The notes under the pieces are model-generated. The model was not told the DNA's origin and made no database searches. It saw only the letters and a list, made by a program, of their open reading frames with translations. A program made the position numbers and the translations under genes. Shown in pieces: positions 8,787 to 17,460 of a stretch of 64,000 bases of DNA (positions are counted from its first letter, which is position 1; the number at the start of each line of letters is the position of its first letter). Source of the DNA: PFJX01 sp031426815 (GTDB lineage: Bacteria > Pseudomonadota > Gammaproteobacteria > Burkholderiales > Thiobacillaceae); the NCBI GenBank assembly GCA_031426815.1, contig JASJPG010000030.1, forward strand, positions 16,571 to 80,570. The letters are read 5' to 3'.

Positions 8787-10490
8787 ATGCTGAATCTCCA
8801 AATACGTCCCTACCCCGCCGACGCCCAGCGCGACCTGCAATCCGCCGGAATTTCCCCCCTCCTCGCCCGTCTCTATGCCGCCCGTGGCGTGACCGGCCCC
8901 GAGCAGTTGAAAAGCCGGTTGGCCGAGTTGCTGCCTTACGTCGGGATGAAGAACATCGAAGCGGCGGCCGCGCGTCTGGCTGACGCAATTGCGCGCGGCG
9001 AGCGGATGCTGATCGTCGGCGACTACGATGCCGACGGCGCCACCGCCAGCGCGGTCGCGATGACTGGTCTGGCGGCGCTCGGCGGCAAGGTCGATTACCT
9101 GGTGCCGAATCGCTTCGAGTACGGCTACGGGCTATCGCCGGAAATCGTGGCGCTGGCAGCAGAGCGCAAACCCGATCTTTTGATCACCGTCGATAACGGC
9201 ATCGCGGCCCATGCCGGCATCGACGCGGCGCGCCAGTTGGGCATCGACGTGCTGGTCACCGACCATCACTTGCCCGGTGAGACGTTGCCGGATGCGTTGA
9301 TCGTCAATCCCAACCAGCCCGGTTGCGCTTTTCCCAGCAAACATCTGGCCGGCGTCGGCGTGATGTTTTACGTGCTGCTGGCGTTGCGCGCCGAGTTGCG
9401 CAAACGCGGCGCATTCGGGACGGGTGCGGAGCCGAATCTGGGCGAATTGCTCGATCTGGTCGCGCTCGGCACGGTGGCCGACGTGGTGAAACTCGACGCG
9501 AACAATCGCTTGCTGGTGGCGCAAGGCCTGAAACGCATGCAGGACGGCCGCGCCCGCCCCGGCATCCAGGCGCTGTTCGCGGCGGCCGGGCGCAAAGCGG
9601 AAAAGGCCGGCGCCGAGGATCTGGGTTTCGTCGTCGGCCCGCGCCTGAACGCCGCCGGCCGTTTGGCCGACATGACCGTCGGCATCGAATGCCTGCTCGC
9701 CGACGACATGGCGCATGCGCTGCCGTTGGCACGCGAACTCGATCAACTCAACCGCGCCCGGCGCGACATCGAGGCCGACATGCAGGATCAGGCGCTGGCC
9801 CTGCTCGACGGCATCAAGGTCGCCGACGGGGCCAGCCTGACGCTGTTCGATCCGGCCTGGCATCAGGGCGTGGTGGGGCTGCTGGCGTCGCGCCTGAAAG
9901 AGCGGCATCACCGCCCGACGATCATCTTTGCCGACGGCGGCGACGGCTTGCTGAAGGGCTCCGGCCGCGCCATTCCCGGCCTGCATCTGCGCGATGCGCT
10001 GGATGCGGTGGACCGGCGCGCGCCCGGCCTGATCCTGAAATTCGGCGGCCACGCGGCGGCGGCCGGGTTGACCATCCGACGCGAACGCTTCGATCAATTC
10101 AAGGCACTGTTCGAGGCGGTGGCGCAAGCCAGCCTGACTGCAGCCGATCTCACCCGCATCATCGAAACCGACGGCGAACTTGGTGCAGTGGAATTCACGC
10201 TGGAAAACGCACAGAGCCTGGCCGATACGGTCTGGGGACAGGGTTTTCCGACGCCGCTGTTCCAAGGCGAATTCAACGTGCAAAGCCAGCGCCTGGTCGG
10301 CGAAAAACACCTGAAATTACGGTTGAGCCAGCCCTACACGCCCAACGGCGGCATCAATGCCGATGCCATCCTGTTCTTCCAGGACGCACCGCTACCGGAG
10401 CGGATTCAGGCGGTGTATCGGCTGGAAGTGAATGAGTGGAACGGTAGTCGCAACCTGCAACTCAATCTGGCGCACTGGAGCGGAGTTTGA
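8787..10490 (+). CDS. recJ: single-stranded-DNA-specific exonuclease RecJ
   Basis: RecJ is the 5'-to-3' single-strand exonuclease of recombination and mismatch repair. The 567-residue product has the DHH-family motifs in order: GDYDADGATAS (residues about 73-83), VTVDNGIAAHAG, VTDHHLPGE (the DHH triad), LVALGTVADVV, and the DHHA1-domain block LKFGGHAAAAGLTI near residue 420. The length matches E. coli RecJ. The start at 8787 gives MLNLQIRPYP; the ribosome binding site is weak. The gene stands alone on the plus strand, divergent from the ferredoxin fusion and convergent with mnmA. Confidence 0.95.
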   Translation: MLNLQIRPYPADAQRDLQSAGISPLLARLYAARGVTGPEQLKSRLAELLPYVGMKNIEAAAARLADAIARGERMLIVGDYDADGATASAVAMTGLAALGGKVDYLVPNRFEYGYGLSPEIVALAAERKPDLLITVDNGIAAHAGIDAARQLGIDVLVTDHHLPGETLPDALIVNPNQPGCAFPSKHLAGVGVMFYVLLALRAELRKRGAFGTGAEPNLGELLDLVALGTVADVVKLDANNRLLVAQGLKRMQDGRARPGIQALFAAAGRKAEKAGAEDLGFVVGPRLNAAGRLADMTVGIECLLADDMAHALPLARELDQLNRARRDIEADMQDQALALLDGIKVADGASLTLFDPAWHQGVVGLLASRLKERHHRPTIIFADGGDGLLKGSGRAIPGLHLRDALDAVDRRAPGLILKFGGHAAAAGLTIRRERFDQFKALFEAVAQASLTAADLTRIIETDGELGAVEFTLENAQSLADTVWGQGFPTPLFQGEFNVQSQRLVGEKHLKLRLSQPYTPNGGINADAILFFQDAPLPERIQAVYRLEVNEWNGSRNLQLNLAHWSGV

Positions 10491-10549
10491 ATCGTCAAAC
10501 TCGCCTTGGCTGGCGCTCGCGGAGGAGTTGTCGGGCATGAATGTCTCGG

Positions 10550-11620
10550 TTACTGGATGACGCCGCCGCCCAAACAGACATCGCCGTCATAAAGCACGAC
10601 CGATTGGCCGGGCGTCACCGCCCACTGCGGATGAGCGAAATACAAGTTCAGCGTCGTATCGTTCAGCGTTTGCACTTCGCAAGCGGCATCCTGCTGCCGG
10701 TAGCGCGTCTTTGCGCTGTAACGCCTGCCTGCTTCCGGCGGCGCACCGATCCAGCTCAGATCTGCCGCCTGCACGGCGTTGGAGAGCAGCAGCGGATGCT
10801 CGTGGCCTTGCACCACGATGAGTTCGTTGCGCGCCAGATTCTTGCCGGCGGCGAACCAGGGTTCGCCCTCTTCACCCCCTTTGACGCCGCCGATGCCGAG
10901 GCCCTTGCGCTGGCCCAGCGTATGGAACATCAAGCCCTGATGCCGACCCATCAACTTGCCTTCCGGCGTCACCATGTCACCGGGCTGGATCGGCATGTAG
11001 CGCTGCAGAAATTCGCGGAAGGGGCGTTCTCCGATGAAACAGATGCCGGTGCTGTCCTTCTTTTCGGCGACGGGAATAGCGGCTTGCCTGGCCAGTTCGC
11101 GCACCTGAGGTTTTGGCAGATTGCCCAACGGAAACAGCGCGCGGGCGATCTGGTGCTGTTGCAACCTATACAGAAAGTAGCTCTGATCCTTGTTGGCATC
11201 GGCCGCTTTCAGCAGTTGCCGCGTCGGTGCTTCGCCTTCCAGGCGGGCGTAATGTCCAGTGGCGATGAAGTCGGCGCCCAAGGTCATGGCATGGTCGAGA
11301 AATGCCTTGAACTTGATTTCGGCATTGCACAGCACATCTGGATTGGGCGTGCGGCCGGCCTGGTATTCGGCAAGAAAGTAGGCGAACACACGGTCCTGGT
11401 ATTCGCGGCTGAAGTTGACCAGCTCCACCTCGATGCCGAGCACCTCGGCGATGGCCAGCACATCACGGTAATCCTGCGCGATCGGGCAATCCTCCTCCAG
11501 ATCGTCGGCTTCCCAGTTCTTCATGAACACGCCGATGACTTCATGCCCGGCTTGCCGCAACAGCCAGGCGGTGACGGCGGAATCGACGCCGCCGGAAAGG
11601 CCAACCACGATCTTGCTCAC
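10550..11620 (-). CDS. mnmA: tRNA 2-thiouridylase MnmA
   Basis: MnmA thiolates U34 of tRNA-Lys, tRNA-Glu and tRNA-Gln using activated sulfur. The 356-residue protein starts with the PP-loop ATPase motif GLSGGVDSAV (residues 7-16). It contains the two catalytic cysteines in DVLCNAEIKF and STGICFIGERPF. GTG at 11620 is the start because it gives MSKIVVGLSGG at the family-conserved distance and overlaps the upstream Nudix gene stop as GTGA. It is the last gene of the rimO operon and converges on recJ. Confidence 0.96.
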   Translation of the reverse strand: MSKIVVGLSGGVDSAVTAWLLRQAGHEVIGVFMKNWEADDLEEDCPIAQDYRDVLAIAEVLGIEVELVNFSREYQDRVFAYFLAEYQAGRTPNPDVLCNAEIKFKAFLDHAMTLGADFIATGHYARLEGEAPTRQLLKAADANKDQSYFLYRLQQHQIARALFPLGNLPKPQVRELARQAAIPVAEKKDSTGICFIGERPFREFLQRYMPIQPGDMVTPEGKLMGRHQGLMFHTLGQRKGLGIGGVKGGEEGEPWFAAGKNLARNELIVVQGHEHPLLLSNAVQAADLSWIGAPPEAGRRYSAKTRYRQQDAACEVQTLNDTTLNLYFAHPQWAVTPGQSVVLYDGDVCLGGGVIQ

Positions 11621-12084
11621 AACGAATCCGCGAAATCCGTCAGCAAATCCAGCGAAAAACGGCGTCCGGTCAGGTAATCCGCCACGCATTGCTGCAGCAA
11701 TGGGCTGCGATGACGCGGGCGGGTTTCGGCGATTTCGTCGAGCGACATCCAGACGGCTCGCAAGATGCCCTCGTCCAGGGCCGAAGTCGGGTCGAATCCG
11801 GTTACCTGGCCGGTGAAGGCGAAGCGCAGATAGGTCCGTTGTGGCTTGCTGGGATGCCGCCAACGGTAGATGCCCAGCAGCGCCTCGGGTTCGAAGTGAT
11901 GCGCGGTTTCCTCAAACGCCTCGCGCCGAACTGCGTCAAGCAGGGATTCCCCTTCTTCCAGATGCCCGGCCGGTTGGTTGAACTTGATGCCGTCATCGGT
12001 GTGCTCTTCGACCAACAAGAATTTGCCGTCCTGCTCGATTACGGCGGCGACGACGACATGGGGTTTCCAGATTGTTTGGTTCAT
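11617..12084 (-). CDS. Nudix hydrolase, NudJ-like
   Basis: This 155-residue Nudix protein is probably a NudJ-type pyrophosphatase acting on thiamine pyrophosphate precursors or nucleoside di/triphosphates. The Nudix box spans residues 40-62: GHLEEGES, then RREAFEETA with the metal-binding Glu residues in place. YRWRHP and the C-terminal RRFSLDLL tail also fit NudJ, which often precedes mnmA in proteobacteria. ATG at 12084 overlaps the stop of the DUF2442 gene (ATGA), and its stop overlaps the mnmA start (GTGA), implying coupled translation. The substrate is inferred from the family and the neighbourhood. Confidence 0.85.
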   Translation of the reverse strand: MNQTIWKPHVVVAAVIEQDGKFLLVEEHTDDGIKFNQPAGHLEEGESLLDAVRREAFEETAHHFEPEALLGIYRWRHPSKPQRTYLRFAFTGQVTGFDPTSALDEGILRAVWMSLDEIAETRPRHRSPLLQQCVADYLTGRRFSLDLLTDFADSL

Positions 12085-12338
12085 GCCGCGTTCTTTTCGC
12101 GTTCCAGCACCCTGCTTTCGAGATACAGGGTATCCGGGCAAAAATCCTCTGCATGTGGCCATGTCACGGTACCGTGATGGGCCTGCCCGCGAAGGAAATA
12201 CGGCATGTCACGCAACACCTGGAAAACCGGGTAGTCGAGATAAGGTCGAACATCAAATTGACGTTTTTCACCATTATCAAACGTCAATATCATGCTGTGA
12301 TCGGCATGGCACTCAACGTGTGTGACACGTGGATTCAT
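12081..12338 (-). CDS. DUF2442 domain protein
   Basis: This 85-residue protein belongs to the DUF2442 family, recognised by the pattern VTHVECHADHSMILTFDNGE followed by FDVRPYLDYPVFQVLRD. ATG at 12338 has an AGGA site 8 bases upstream. It lies 25 bases after the DUF4160 gene and overlaps the Nudix gene by 4 bases. DUF2442 and DUF4160 genes are commonly found as adjacent pairs in bacterial genomes and are suspected toxin-antitoxin modules; which partner would be the toxin is not shown by the sequence. The DNA-binding capacity of DUF2442 is only inferred. Confidence 0.8.
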   Translation of the reverse strand: MNPRVTHVECHADHSMILTFDNGEKRQFDVRPYLDYPVFQVLRDMPYFLRGQAHHGTVTWPHAEDFCPDTLYLESRVLEREKNAA

Positions 12339-12363
12339 ATCTTTTTCCTGAAAGTAATCAGCG

Positions 12364-12633
12364 TCAGCGTAATGGGTCAATTTTGAAGATGCCCTGGCCT
12401 TTGCTTGCCAATGCCCAATCCGCCATCAATTCTTCCTGGTGGATCTCTATCCATGCCGCCAGCAACTTTGCTTTTGAGGACGGCAGGCTACCTTCCAGGT
12501 ACTCGCCACCAGGGATGGCGATGATGCATTCATTGCCTTGGTACTCGACATGGATGTGGGGCAAGTGATGTTGCTTGGTATCTAGAAAATACATGTAGAC
12601 AATCAAGCCGTAGAACATGCTGACGACAGGCAT
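12364..12633 (-). CDS. DUF4160 domain protein
   Basis: This 89-residue protein matches DUF4160: a short N-terminal strand (VVSMFYGLIVYMYFLD), then HHLPHIHVEYQGNECII, then a helical half ending in WIEIHQEELMADWALA. The HxPHIHV motif is the family signature. The start at 12633 is set by a strong AAAGGAG site 6 bases upstream; the frame opens five codons earlier. It is the first member of a two-gene pair with DUF2442 and lies 26 bases after rimO. A role as toxin or antitoxin is a family-level suspicion. Confidence 0.82.
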   Translation of the reverse strand: MPVVSMFYGLIVYMYFLDTKQHHLPHIHVEYQGNECIIAIPGGEYLEGSLPSSKAKLLAAWIEIHQEELMADWALASKGQGIFKIDPLR

Positions 12634-12659
12634 CGGTGCTCCTTTCAAAGCAAGCCAGG

Positions 12660-13973
12660 CTAAACCGGCTTACCCCACAAATCATAGTCGTCCGAACGGG
12701 TAATTTTCACCTTCACGAAATCCCCGACCTGAATGCCTTCACCTTGCGCGATATGCACCACACCATCGATTTCCGGCGCGTCGGCATAGGTGCGCCCGAC
12801 CGCGCGGCGGCCATCGGCTTCGTCGATCAGCACGGTCATTTCCGTGCCGCGTCGGGATCTCAGTTTTTCCGCGCTGATATCGGCTTGCACATCCATGAAG
12901 CGGGCCAGGCGGTCGTGCTTGATGTCTTCATCGACCGGATCGGGCAGGTCGTTGGCGGCGGCGCCGTCGACGGCGGAATAGGGAAATGCCCCGACGCGAT
13001 CCAGTTTGGCGGCTTGCAGGAAGTGGATCAGTTCGCCGAAATCGTCTTCCGTTTCACCCGGGAAACCGGTGATGAAAGTGCTGCGAATCACGATGTCGGG
13101 ACAGATCTCGCGCCATTTTTCGATGCGGCGCAGCGTGTTCTCGGCATGTGCCGGCCGCTTCATGGCTTTCAGGATACGGTGGCTGGCATGCTGGAACGGA
13201 ATGTCGAGATACGGCAACACCTTGCCTTCAGCCATCAACGGCAGCACATCATCGACGCTGGGATACGGATAGACGTAATGCAGGCGCACCCAGATGCCGA
13301 GTTTGGCCAGTTCCTGCACCAGTTCCAGCATGCGGGTTTTCACTGGACGGCCATTGTGAAAGCCAAGGCGATACTTTAAGTCAACGCCATAAGCACTTGT
13401 ATCTTGAGAAATAATCAGTAATTCACGGACACCGGCTTTGGCCAGGGCCTCCGCTTCGGTCAGGACATCGCCGATGGGCCGCGAAACCAGATCGCCGCGC
13501 AGGCTGGGGATGATGCAGAAGGTGCAGCGGTGATTGCAGCCTTCGGATATTTTCAGGTAAGCGTAGTGGCGCGGAGTCAGCTTCAAGCCGCCGGGCGGCA
13601 CCAGATCGGCGAACGGATCGTGCGGTTTCGGCAGGTGGGCATGGACATGGCCCATGACTTCTTCTGCCGCATGCGGGCCGGTAATCGCCAGCACTTGCGG
13701 ATGCGCATCCATGATCACGCTTTCACGCGCCCCCAGACAGCCGGTCACCAGCACCTTGCCGTTCTCGCGCAATGCCTCGCCGATCGCATCCAGACTTTCT
13801 TCCACCGCGGCGTCGATGAAGCCGCAGGTATTGACCACGACCAGATCGGCGTCCTGGTAGGTGGGAACGATCAGATACCCCTCGGCGCGTAGCTGGGTCA
13901 GGATGCGTTCGGAATCGAAGGTGTTTTTCGGACAGCCGAGAGACGCGAAAGCAATTTTGGGAATGCTAGTCAT
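12660..13973 (-). CDS. rimO: ribosomal protein S12 methylthiotransferase RimO
   Basis: RimO is a radical-SAM enzyme that methylthiolates the conserved Asp88-equivalent of ribosomal protein S12. The 437-residue protein has the UPF0004 domain cysteines C14 (SLGCPKN), C50 and C79, the radical SAM triad in CNHRCTFC (C146, C150, C153), IIPSLRG, which is characteristic of RimO/MiaB proteins, and a C-terminal TRAM domain ending in DDYDLWGKPV. The YDLWG end is typical for RimO. It is the first gene of the minus-strand operon leading to mnmA. The region upstream of its start holds CCTCC instead of a ribosome binding site, so translation may start poorly or leaderless-like. Confidence 0.95.
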   Translation of the reverse strand: MTSIPKIAFASLGCPKNTFDSERILTQLRAEGYLIVPTYQDADLVVVNTCGFIDAAVEESLDAIGEALRENGKVLVTGCLGARESVIMDAHPQVLAITGPHAAEEVMGHVHAHLPKPHDPFADLVPPGGLKLTPRHYAYLKISEGCNHRCTFCIIPSLRGDLVSRPIGDVLTEAEALAKAGVRELLIISQDTSAYGVDLKYRLGFHNGRPVKTRMLELVQELAKLGIWVRLHYVYPYPSVDDVLPLMAEGKVLPYLDIPFQHASHRILKAMKRPAHAENTLRRIEKWREICPDIVIRSTFITGFPGETEDDFGELIHFLQAAKLDRVGAFPYSAVDGAAANDLPDPVDEDIKHDRLARFMDVQADISAEKLRSRRGTEMTVLIDEADGRRAVGRTYADAPEIDGVVHIAQGEGIQVGDFVKVKITRSDDYDLWGKPV

Positions 13974-14137
13974 ATAAGGAGGCTATTCTTTTGGCGGCAC
14001 GAGCAGTCGACTCGTTTGAGCCAAGCAAGCTTGTATGGGGGTATTGGTCACCCGGTGAATGGGGCCCCGTGGCGATTCAGCTGAATACCAGCTTGGCCCT
14101 CATCACGGCATGGGCACTGAATGATGCATTATCTGGG

Positions 14138-15190
14138 CTAATCACTCGATTTCATGCGCAGCGGCATAATCAGACGCATCAGTTTCCATGCATGCTGCAC
14201 ACCGGCAAAATAAATGGCAAAAATCACGAGGAAACCGTAGAACAACACCCTATTAGGTACTCCTAAACGCCAGCCAATGAATCCGACCAGGCCAAACATC
14301 AGCGCGCAAAGCAAGATAAATCGCACGACCTGACATTCGCTATACCCGACCTGTAACAGGATATGGTGGAGATGGTCACGGCCGGGGTGAAATGGATTTT
14401 TACCCTTCAGTACGCGGCGCAGCATCAGACTCACCGTATCCAAGAGTGGAAAGGCAAAAAACCACAACACGGCGGCCGGCCGGAGCGAACTGGACTCGTT
14501 TTGAGTGAGTGTGATAGCTGCCAGACTTAGCAGAAAACCAAGCATCAGACTACCGGAATCTCCCATGAAAACCTTTGCACGTTGCTGCCAAGGAAAACGC
14601 ATGTTGAAGAACAAGAAACCGATCAACGCACCTCCAAGAATGAGCAAGGCATCGAGCTCACGCGGCATGCCAACCAAATAGGCGGCAGCGGCAAGGAAGC
14701 CGGTAGCGATCAAGGCCAGTCCACCAGCCAAGCCATCCAAACCGTCGGAAAGATTGATCGCGTTGGCCATCCCCACGACCGCAAATACCGTCATCGGAAT
14801 GGACAGAACACCTAGAGTGACAAGACCATAACCGAACAAATTCCCAAGTTGCGAAAGCTGCACTCCGGTAAACAAAGCCACGATCAACACGGCAGTTGCC
14901 TGCCCAGCAAAACGGAAAGTCACCGACAGCCCCTTCCAGTCGTCTATGAAACCGACCAGGACAACCAAAAGCGTGCTGACAAAGAAGGCCCAGAAAAAGT
15001 CTTCATTTCCGAACTGCCATACCGCGCCAATCCCAATAGCGATCGACATGGCCAAACCACCAACCAACGGGATAGAGCCCTGGTGCTTCTTGCGCTGGTC
15101 GGGATGGTCCAACAAACCATAACCATGCGCCAACCACATCAAGACCGGTGTAGCCAATAAAGTCAGCATCAAACTCAAAAACAGATACAT
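14138..15190 (-). CDS. WecA-type undecaprenyl-phosphate sugar-1-phosphate transferase
   Basis: This integral membrane enzyme of the MraY/WecA family transfers a sugar-1-phosphate, probably GlcNAc-1-P, to undecaprenyl phosphate and so starts a polysaccharide repeat unit. The 350-residue protein has about ten transmembrane segments and the family loops: GFIDDWKGL, NAINLSDGLDGLAGG, VFMGDSGSL and GRDHLHHILL. The HLHH motif is typical for WecA-like members and absent from MraY. A GGAG site precedes ATG at 15190. It is the last gene of the polysaccharide locus, separated from the next gene upstream by 251 bases, so it may have its own promoter. Confidence 0.9.
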   Translation of the reverse strand: MYLFLSLMLTLLATPVLMWLAHGYGLLDHPDQRKKHQGSIPLVGGLAMSIAIGIGAVWQFGNEDFFWAFFVSTLLVVLVGFIDDWKGLSVTFRFAGQATAVLIVALFTGVQLSQLGNLFGYGLVTLGVLSIPMTVFAVVGMANAINLSDGLDGLAGGLALIATGFLAAAAYLVGMPRELDALLILGGALIGFLFFNMRFPWQQRAKVFMGDSGSLMLGFLLSLAAITLTQNESSSLRPAAVLWFFAFPLLDTVSLMLRRVLKGKNPFHPGRDHLHHILLQVGYSECQVVRFILLCALMFGLVGFIGWRLGVPNRVLFYGFLVIFAIYFAGVQHAWKLMRLIMPLRMKSSD

Positions 15191-15348
15191 CTACTTGTAT
15201 CTCCGAACAGCTCTTCTGCAAAGAAGAAGCACCACTTTACGAAACAACTGAAAAATTTGTCGTCCCCAATCATGCACACTGATGATGCTGTGACTTGTTG
15301 ATTACAGATATGCCTCTGGGTCATCGACATCGTTCCATCCAAGCGTCA

Positions 15349-15354
15349 ATTATA
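15349..15354 (-). promoter_or_regulatory. possible -10 box for the WecA-type gene
   Basis: A perfect TATAAT occurs on the minus strand in the 251-base gap (15191-15441). No convincing -35 box is found 16-18 bases upstream, and the leader would be about 150 bases long. The rest of this gap shows no tRNA, repeat or open frame. Confidence 0.25.
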
Positions 15355-15441
15355 CAGAGGCAACACTAACGATCCGGCGAAAAGGTAGAACGGTCATACC
15401 AGTGGTGCGAGTCCTTAGCCGCTTCTACATCCCGACACGGA

Positions 15442-16218
15442 TCAGGCTTTGTGACGCGTGCAGCGTTTCTGAAACGCTGCACGAAGCGCGTCCAACAGAA
15501 ATATTGGCGCGGAAACAAACATTCGCCGCCACAAACGCCTGGGTTGCTGTACCAATCGCGGCAACCACTCCAGCCCCAAGCGTTGAAATACTGGATGTGA
15601 ACGTTTCACCCGCCCGGTGTAAAAATCGAATACCGCACCGATCGCACCCGCGAACTTAACTTTCAACCGGGCACGATTCTCATGAATCCACTTCTCCTGC
15701 TTCGGCGCAGTCATCCCCACCCACAAAACGTCGGGTTCAACGGCGTTGATCGCATTGACCATCTCATCAAGCTCAGCGGTGGAATAGATTGGCTTGAACG
15801 GCGGCGAATACGTTCCAGCGACCTTGAGATTGGGGTAATCAACCGCCATACGCTGGCGCATCAGAGTTAAAGTTTCCTCGGTCGAACCCAAAAAAAACAC
15901 ACTGTAGTTACCCTCCAGGTTCAGCGTACTCAGCACGCCATGGAAAATATCGCTACCAGTGACGCGTTGCCGAATCCTTCCGCCCAGAATTCTTGATGCC
16001 CAAACGACACCAACCCCATCGGGGATCAGCCAGTCCGCAGCATGGAGTGCTTGTGAGAATGCGACATCCTTCAATGCAACAGCATAAGAATGAGGATTGA
16101 TGCACGCCAGCCAACGACAGGTTTGACCAGCCTCAAACGAAGACTTGATGTTGCTCAGGCAAGCAAGCTCACCTTCAGCGTAGACCTGATAACTCAGTAT
16201 GGTTTCATTCATTGTCAT
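15442..16218 (-). CDS. WecG/TagA/CpsF-family glycosyltransferase (GT26)
   Basis: GT26 enzymes add the second sugar, usually an N-acetylmannosamine derivative, to the lipid-linked first sugar. The 258-residue protein shows INPHSYAVALKD near residue 40, IPDGVGVVWASRILG (the catalytic Asp region), and GMTAPKQEKWIHENR toward the end. These are the conserved blocks of the family. ATG at 16218 overlaps the stop of the upstream GT4 gene as ATGA; MNET two codons downstream is an alternative. Its pairing with the WecA-type initiator suggests that together they build the first disaccharide of the repeat unit. Confidence 0.9.
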   Translation of the reverse strand: MTMNETILSYQVYAEGELACLSNIKSSFEAGQTCRWLACINPHSYAVALKDVAFSQALHAADWLIPDGVGVVWASRILGGRIRQRVTGSDIFHGVLSTLNLEGNYSVFFLGSTEETLTLMRQRMAVDYPNLKVAGTYSPPFKPIYSTAELDEMVNAINAVEPDVLWVGMTAPKQEKWIHENRARLKVKFAGAIGAVFDFYTGRVKRSHPVFQRLGLEWLPRLVQQPRRLWRRMFVSAPIFLLDALRAAFQKRCTRHKA

Positions 16219-17351
16219 TGCAGATATCCGGAATGAGACGCCTTGACCCTTTGCTTGAGCAGCGAAGCGAACAGAGCCTCATACTGAGGCAACACCGCTG
16301 TAGGGGCGTGCAGTTCAAAAGGATAGGACGGGGCAACTGGCGAACCCAGCAAATCCTCGACCTGCCTGGCAAGTGCATCAGGATCGTCACTACAGGCCAC
16401 CGCACTGGGACAATATTCGAGAAACTCCGGGATACCCTGCGGCAGCAATACTCTGGTACCCAAAGCCAGCGCTTCTAGACTGGTCCGAGGCATGCCTTCC
16501 GAACCAGACAGGTTGATGTTCATACGCGCACAAGCCATCAGATCGAGCAGTTCATCCCTAGATACCGCACCAAGAATACGAACACCGGGAATTTTGGAAG
16601 CACGCTCAAGCAGCTTTGCATCCTTGCATAAACCGACAAGCAGCAACTCATCGTGATGACCCTTTGCCCGGTATGACTCATAGGTTCGCAACAACAACTC
16701 CACTCCCTTACCCTGCTTGATCAGACCAGCGAACAGTAGATAAGAACAGGTGGTCAAGCGATGTCTTTGCAGGGTTTGGGGAGTATTCGTCCGTGGTGTT
16801 ATGAGTGATTCCTGTATCACCGGAATATGCGTAACACGGCTGCTCAAAACAGGATTTTTCTCAAGATGAACCTGAACATTCCGGGAGCACGCAATCACGG
16901 CACTGTATGCGTCAAGCTGTCCCAGACGACGGATGGGCAATTGATGATCCCTGACATCCGCAATCACAGGAATGGTGCGACTTATGCGGCGTATGACCGG
17001 CGTTAATAGGTTAAGAAAGTTATGGAAACTGGAATGCACAAGCACAACGTCAGGCTTGCATTGGCTTACTAAGTGCGGAAATAACCAATACTGCAAGTTC
17101 TGCACAGCATATCTTGAGTACTGAGAAATTTTCCCCATCTGGGCACCGGCCCGATACGGGAACAACCTGACAACCTCGATATCCTGTGCATTGGAAATCG
17201 CACGGCGAGGCTGACTTGGCATCTGTTCGGTAACGACAGTGACTTTTGTCGCGACACCAAGTGAGAGAAGCCTATGGATAAGCAACTGATAATAGACAGC
17301 GGCCCCTCCCGTAGATGGATGGTAGATGGGGGTGATAATTAAAAGATGCAC
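16215..17351 (-). CDS. family 4 glycosyltransferase
   Basis: This 378-residue GT-B fold glycosyltransferase starts with LLIITPIYHPSTGGAAVYY, the GT4 acceptor-side glycine-rich loop. It contains the C-terminal nucleotide-sugar-binding block GSEGMPRTSLEALALGTRVL with the conserved Glu residues. The donor sugar cannot be told from sequence. The start is GTG at 17351 with no clear ribosome binding site. The 3' end overlaps the GT26 gene. It lies at the edge where base composition shifts to the AT-rich centre of the locus. Confidence 0.88.
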   Translation of the reverse strand: MHLLIITPIYHPSTGGAAVYYQLLIHRLLSLGVATKVTVVTEQMPSQPRRAISNAQDIEVVRLFPYRAGAQMGKISQYSRYAVQNLQYWLFPHLVSQCKPDVVLVHSSFHNFLNLLTPVIRRISRTIPVIADVRDHQLPIRRLGQLDAYSAVIACSRNVQVHLEKNPVLSSRVTHIPVIQESLITPRTNTPQTLQRHRLTTCSYLLFAGLIKQGKGVELLLRTYESYRAKGHHDELLLVGLCKDAKLLERASKIPGVRILGAVSRDELLDLMACARMNINLSGSEGMPRTSLEALALGTRVLLPQGIPEFLEYCPSAVACSDDPDALARQVEDLLGSPVAPSYPFELHAPTAVLPQYEALFASLLKQRVKASHSGYLQ

Positions 17352-17460
17352 AGAATTAAATTACGAATATCACAAAGGCAACGCGATAGTATTAATAAAT
17401 AATAACGCGCCATAGACAAAAAACATTGCCCAAGCTTTACATGGACACAAACAAATACAA

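Noticed and set aside
13991..14266. Possible 91-residue plus-strand gene starting at TTG after an AAGGAGG sequence
   Set aside because: The second half overlaps the 3' end of the WecA-type gene and the product has no pattern of a real protein. The ribosome binding site alone is not enough.
14138..15190. Alternative reading as MraY of peptidoglycan synthesis
   Set aside because: The HLHH motif and the location at the end of a polysaccharide locus fit WecA-type enzymes; no mur genes are nearby.
15191..15441. Searched for a tRNA or small RNA in this gap
   Set aside because: No cloverleaf or clear terminator was seen; only a -10-like box is present.
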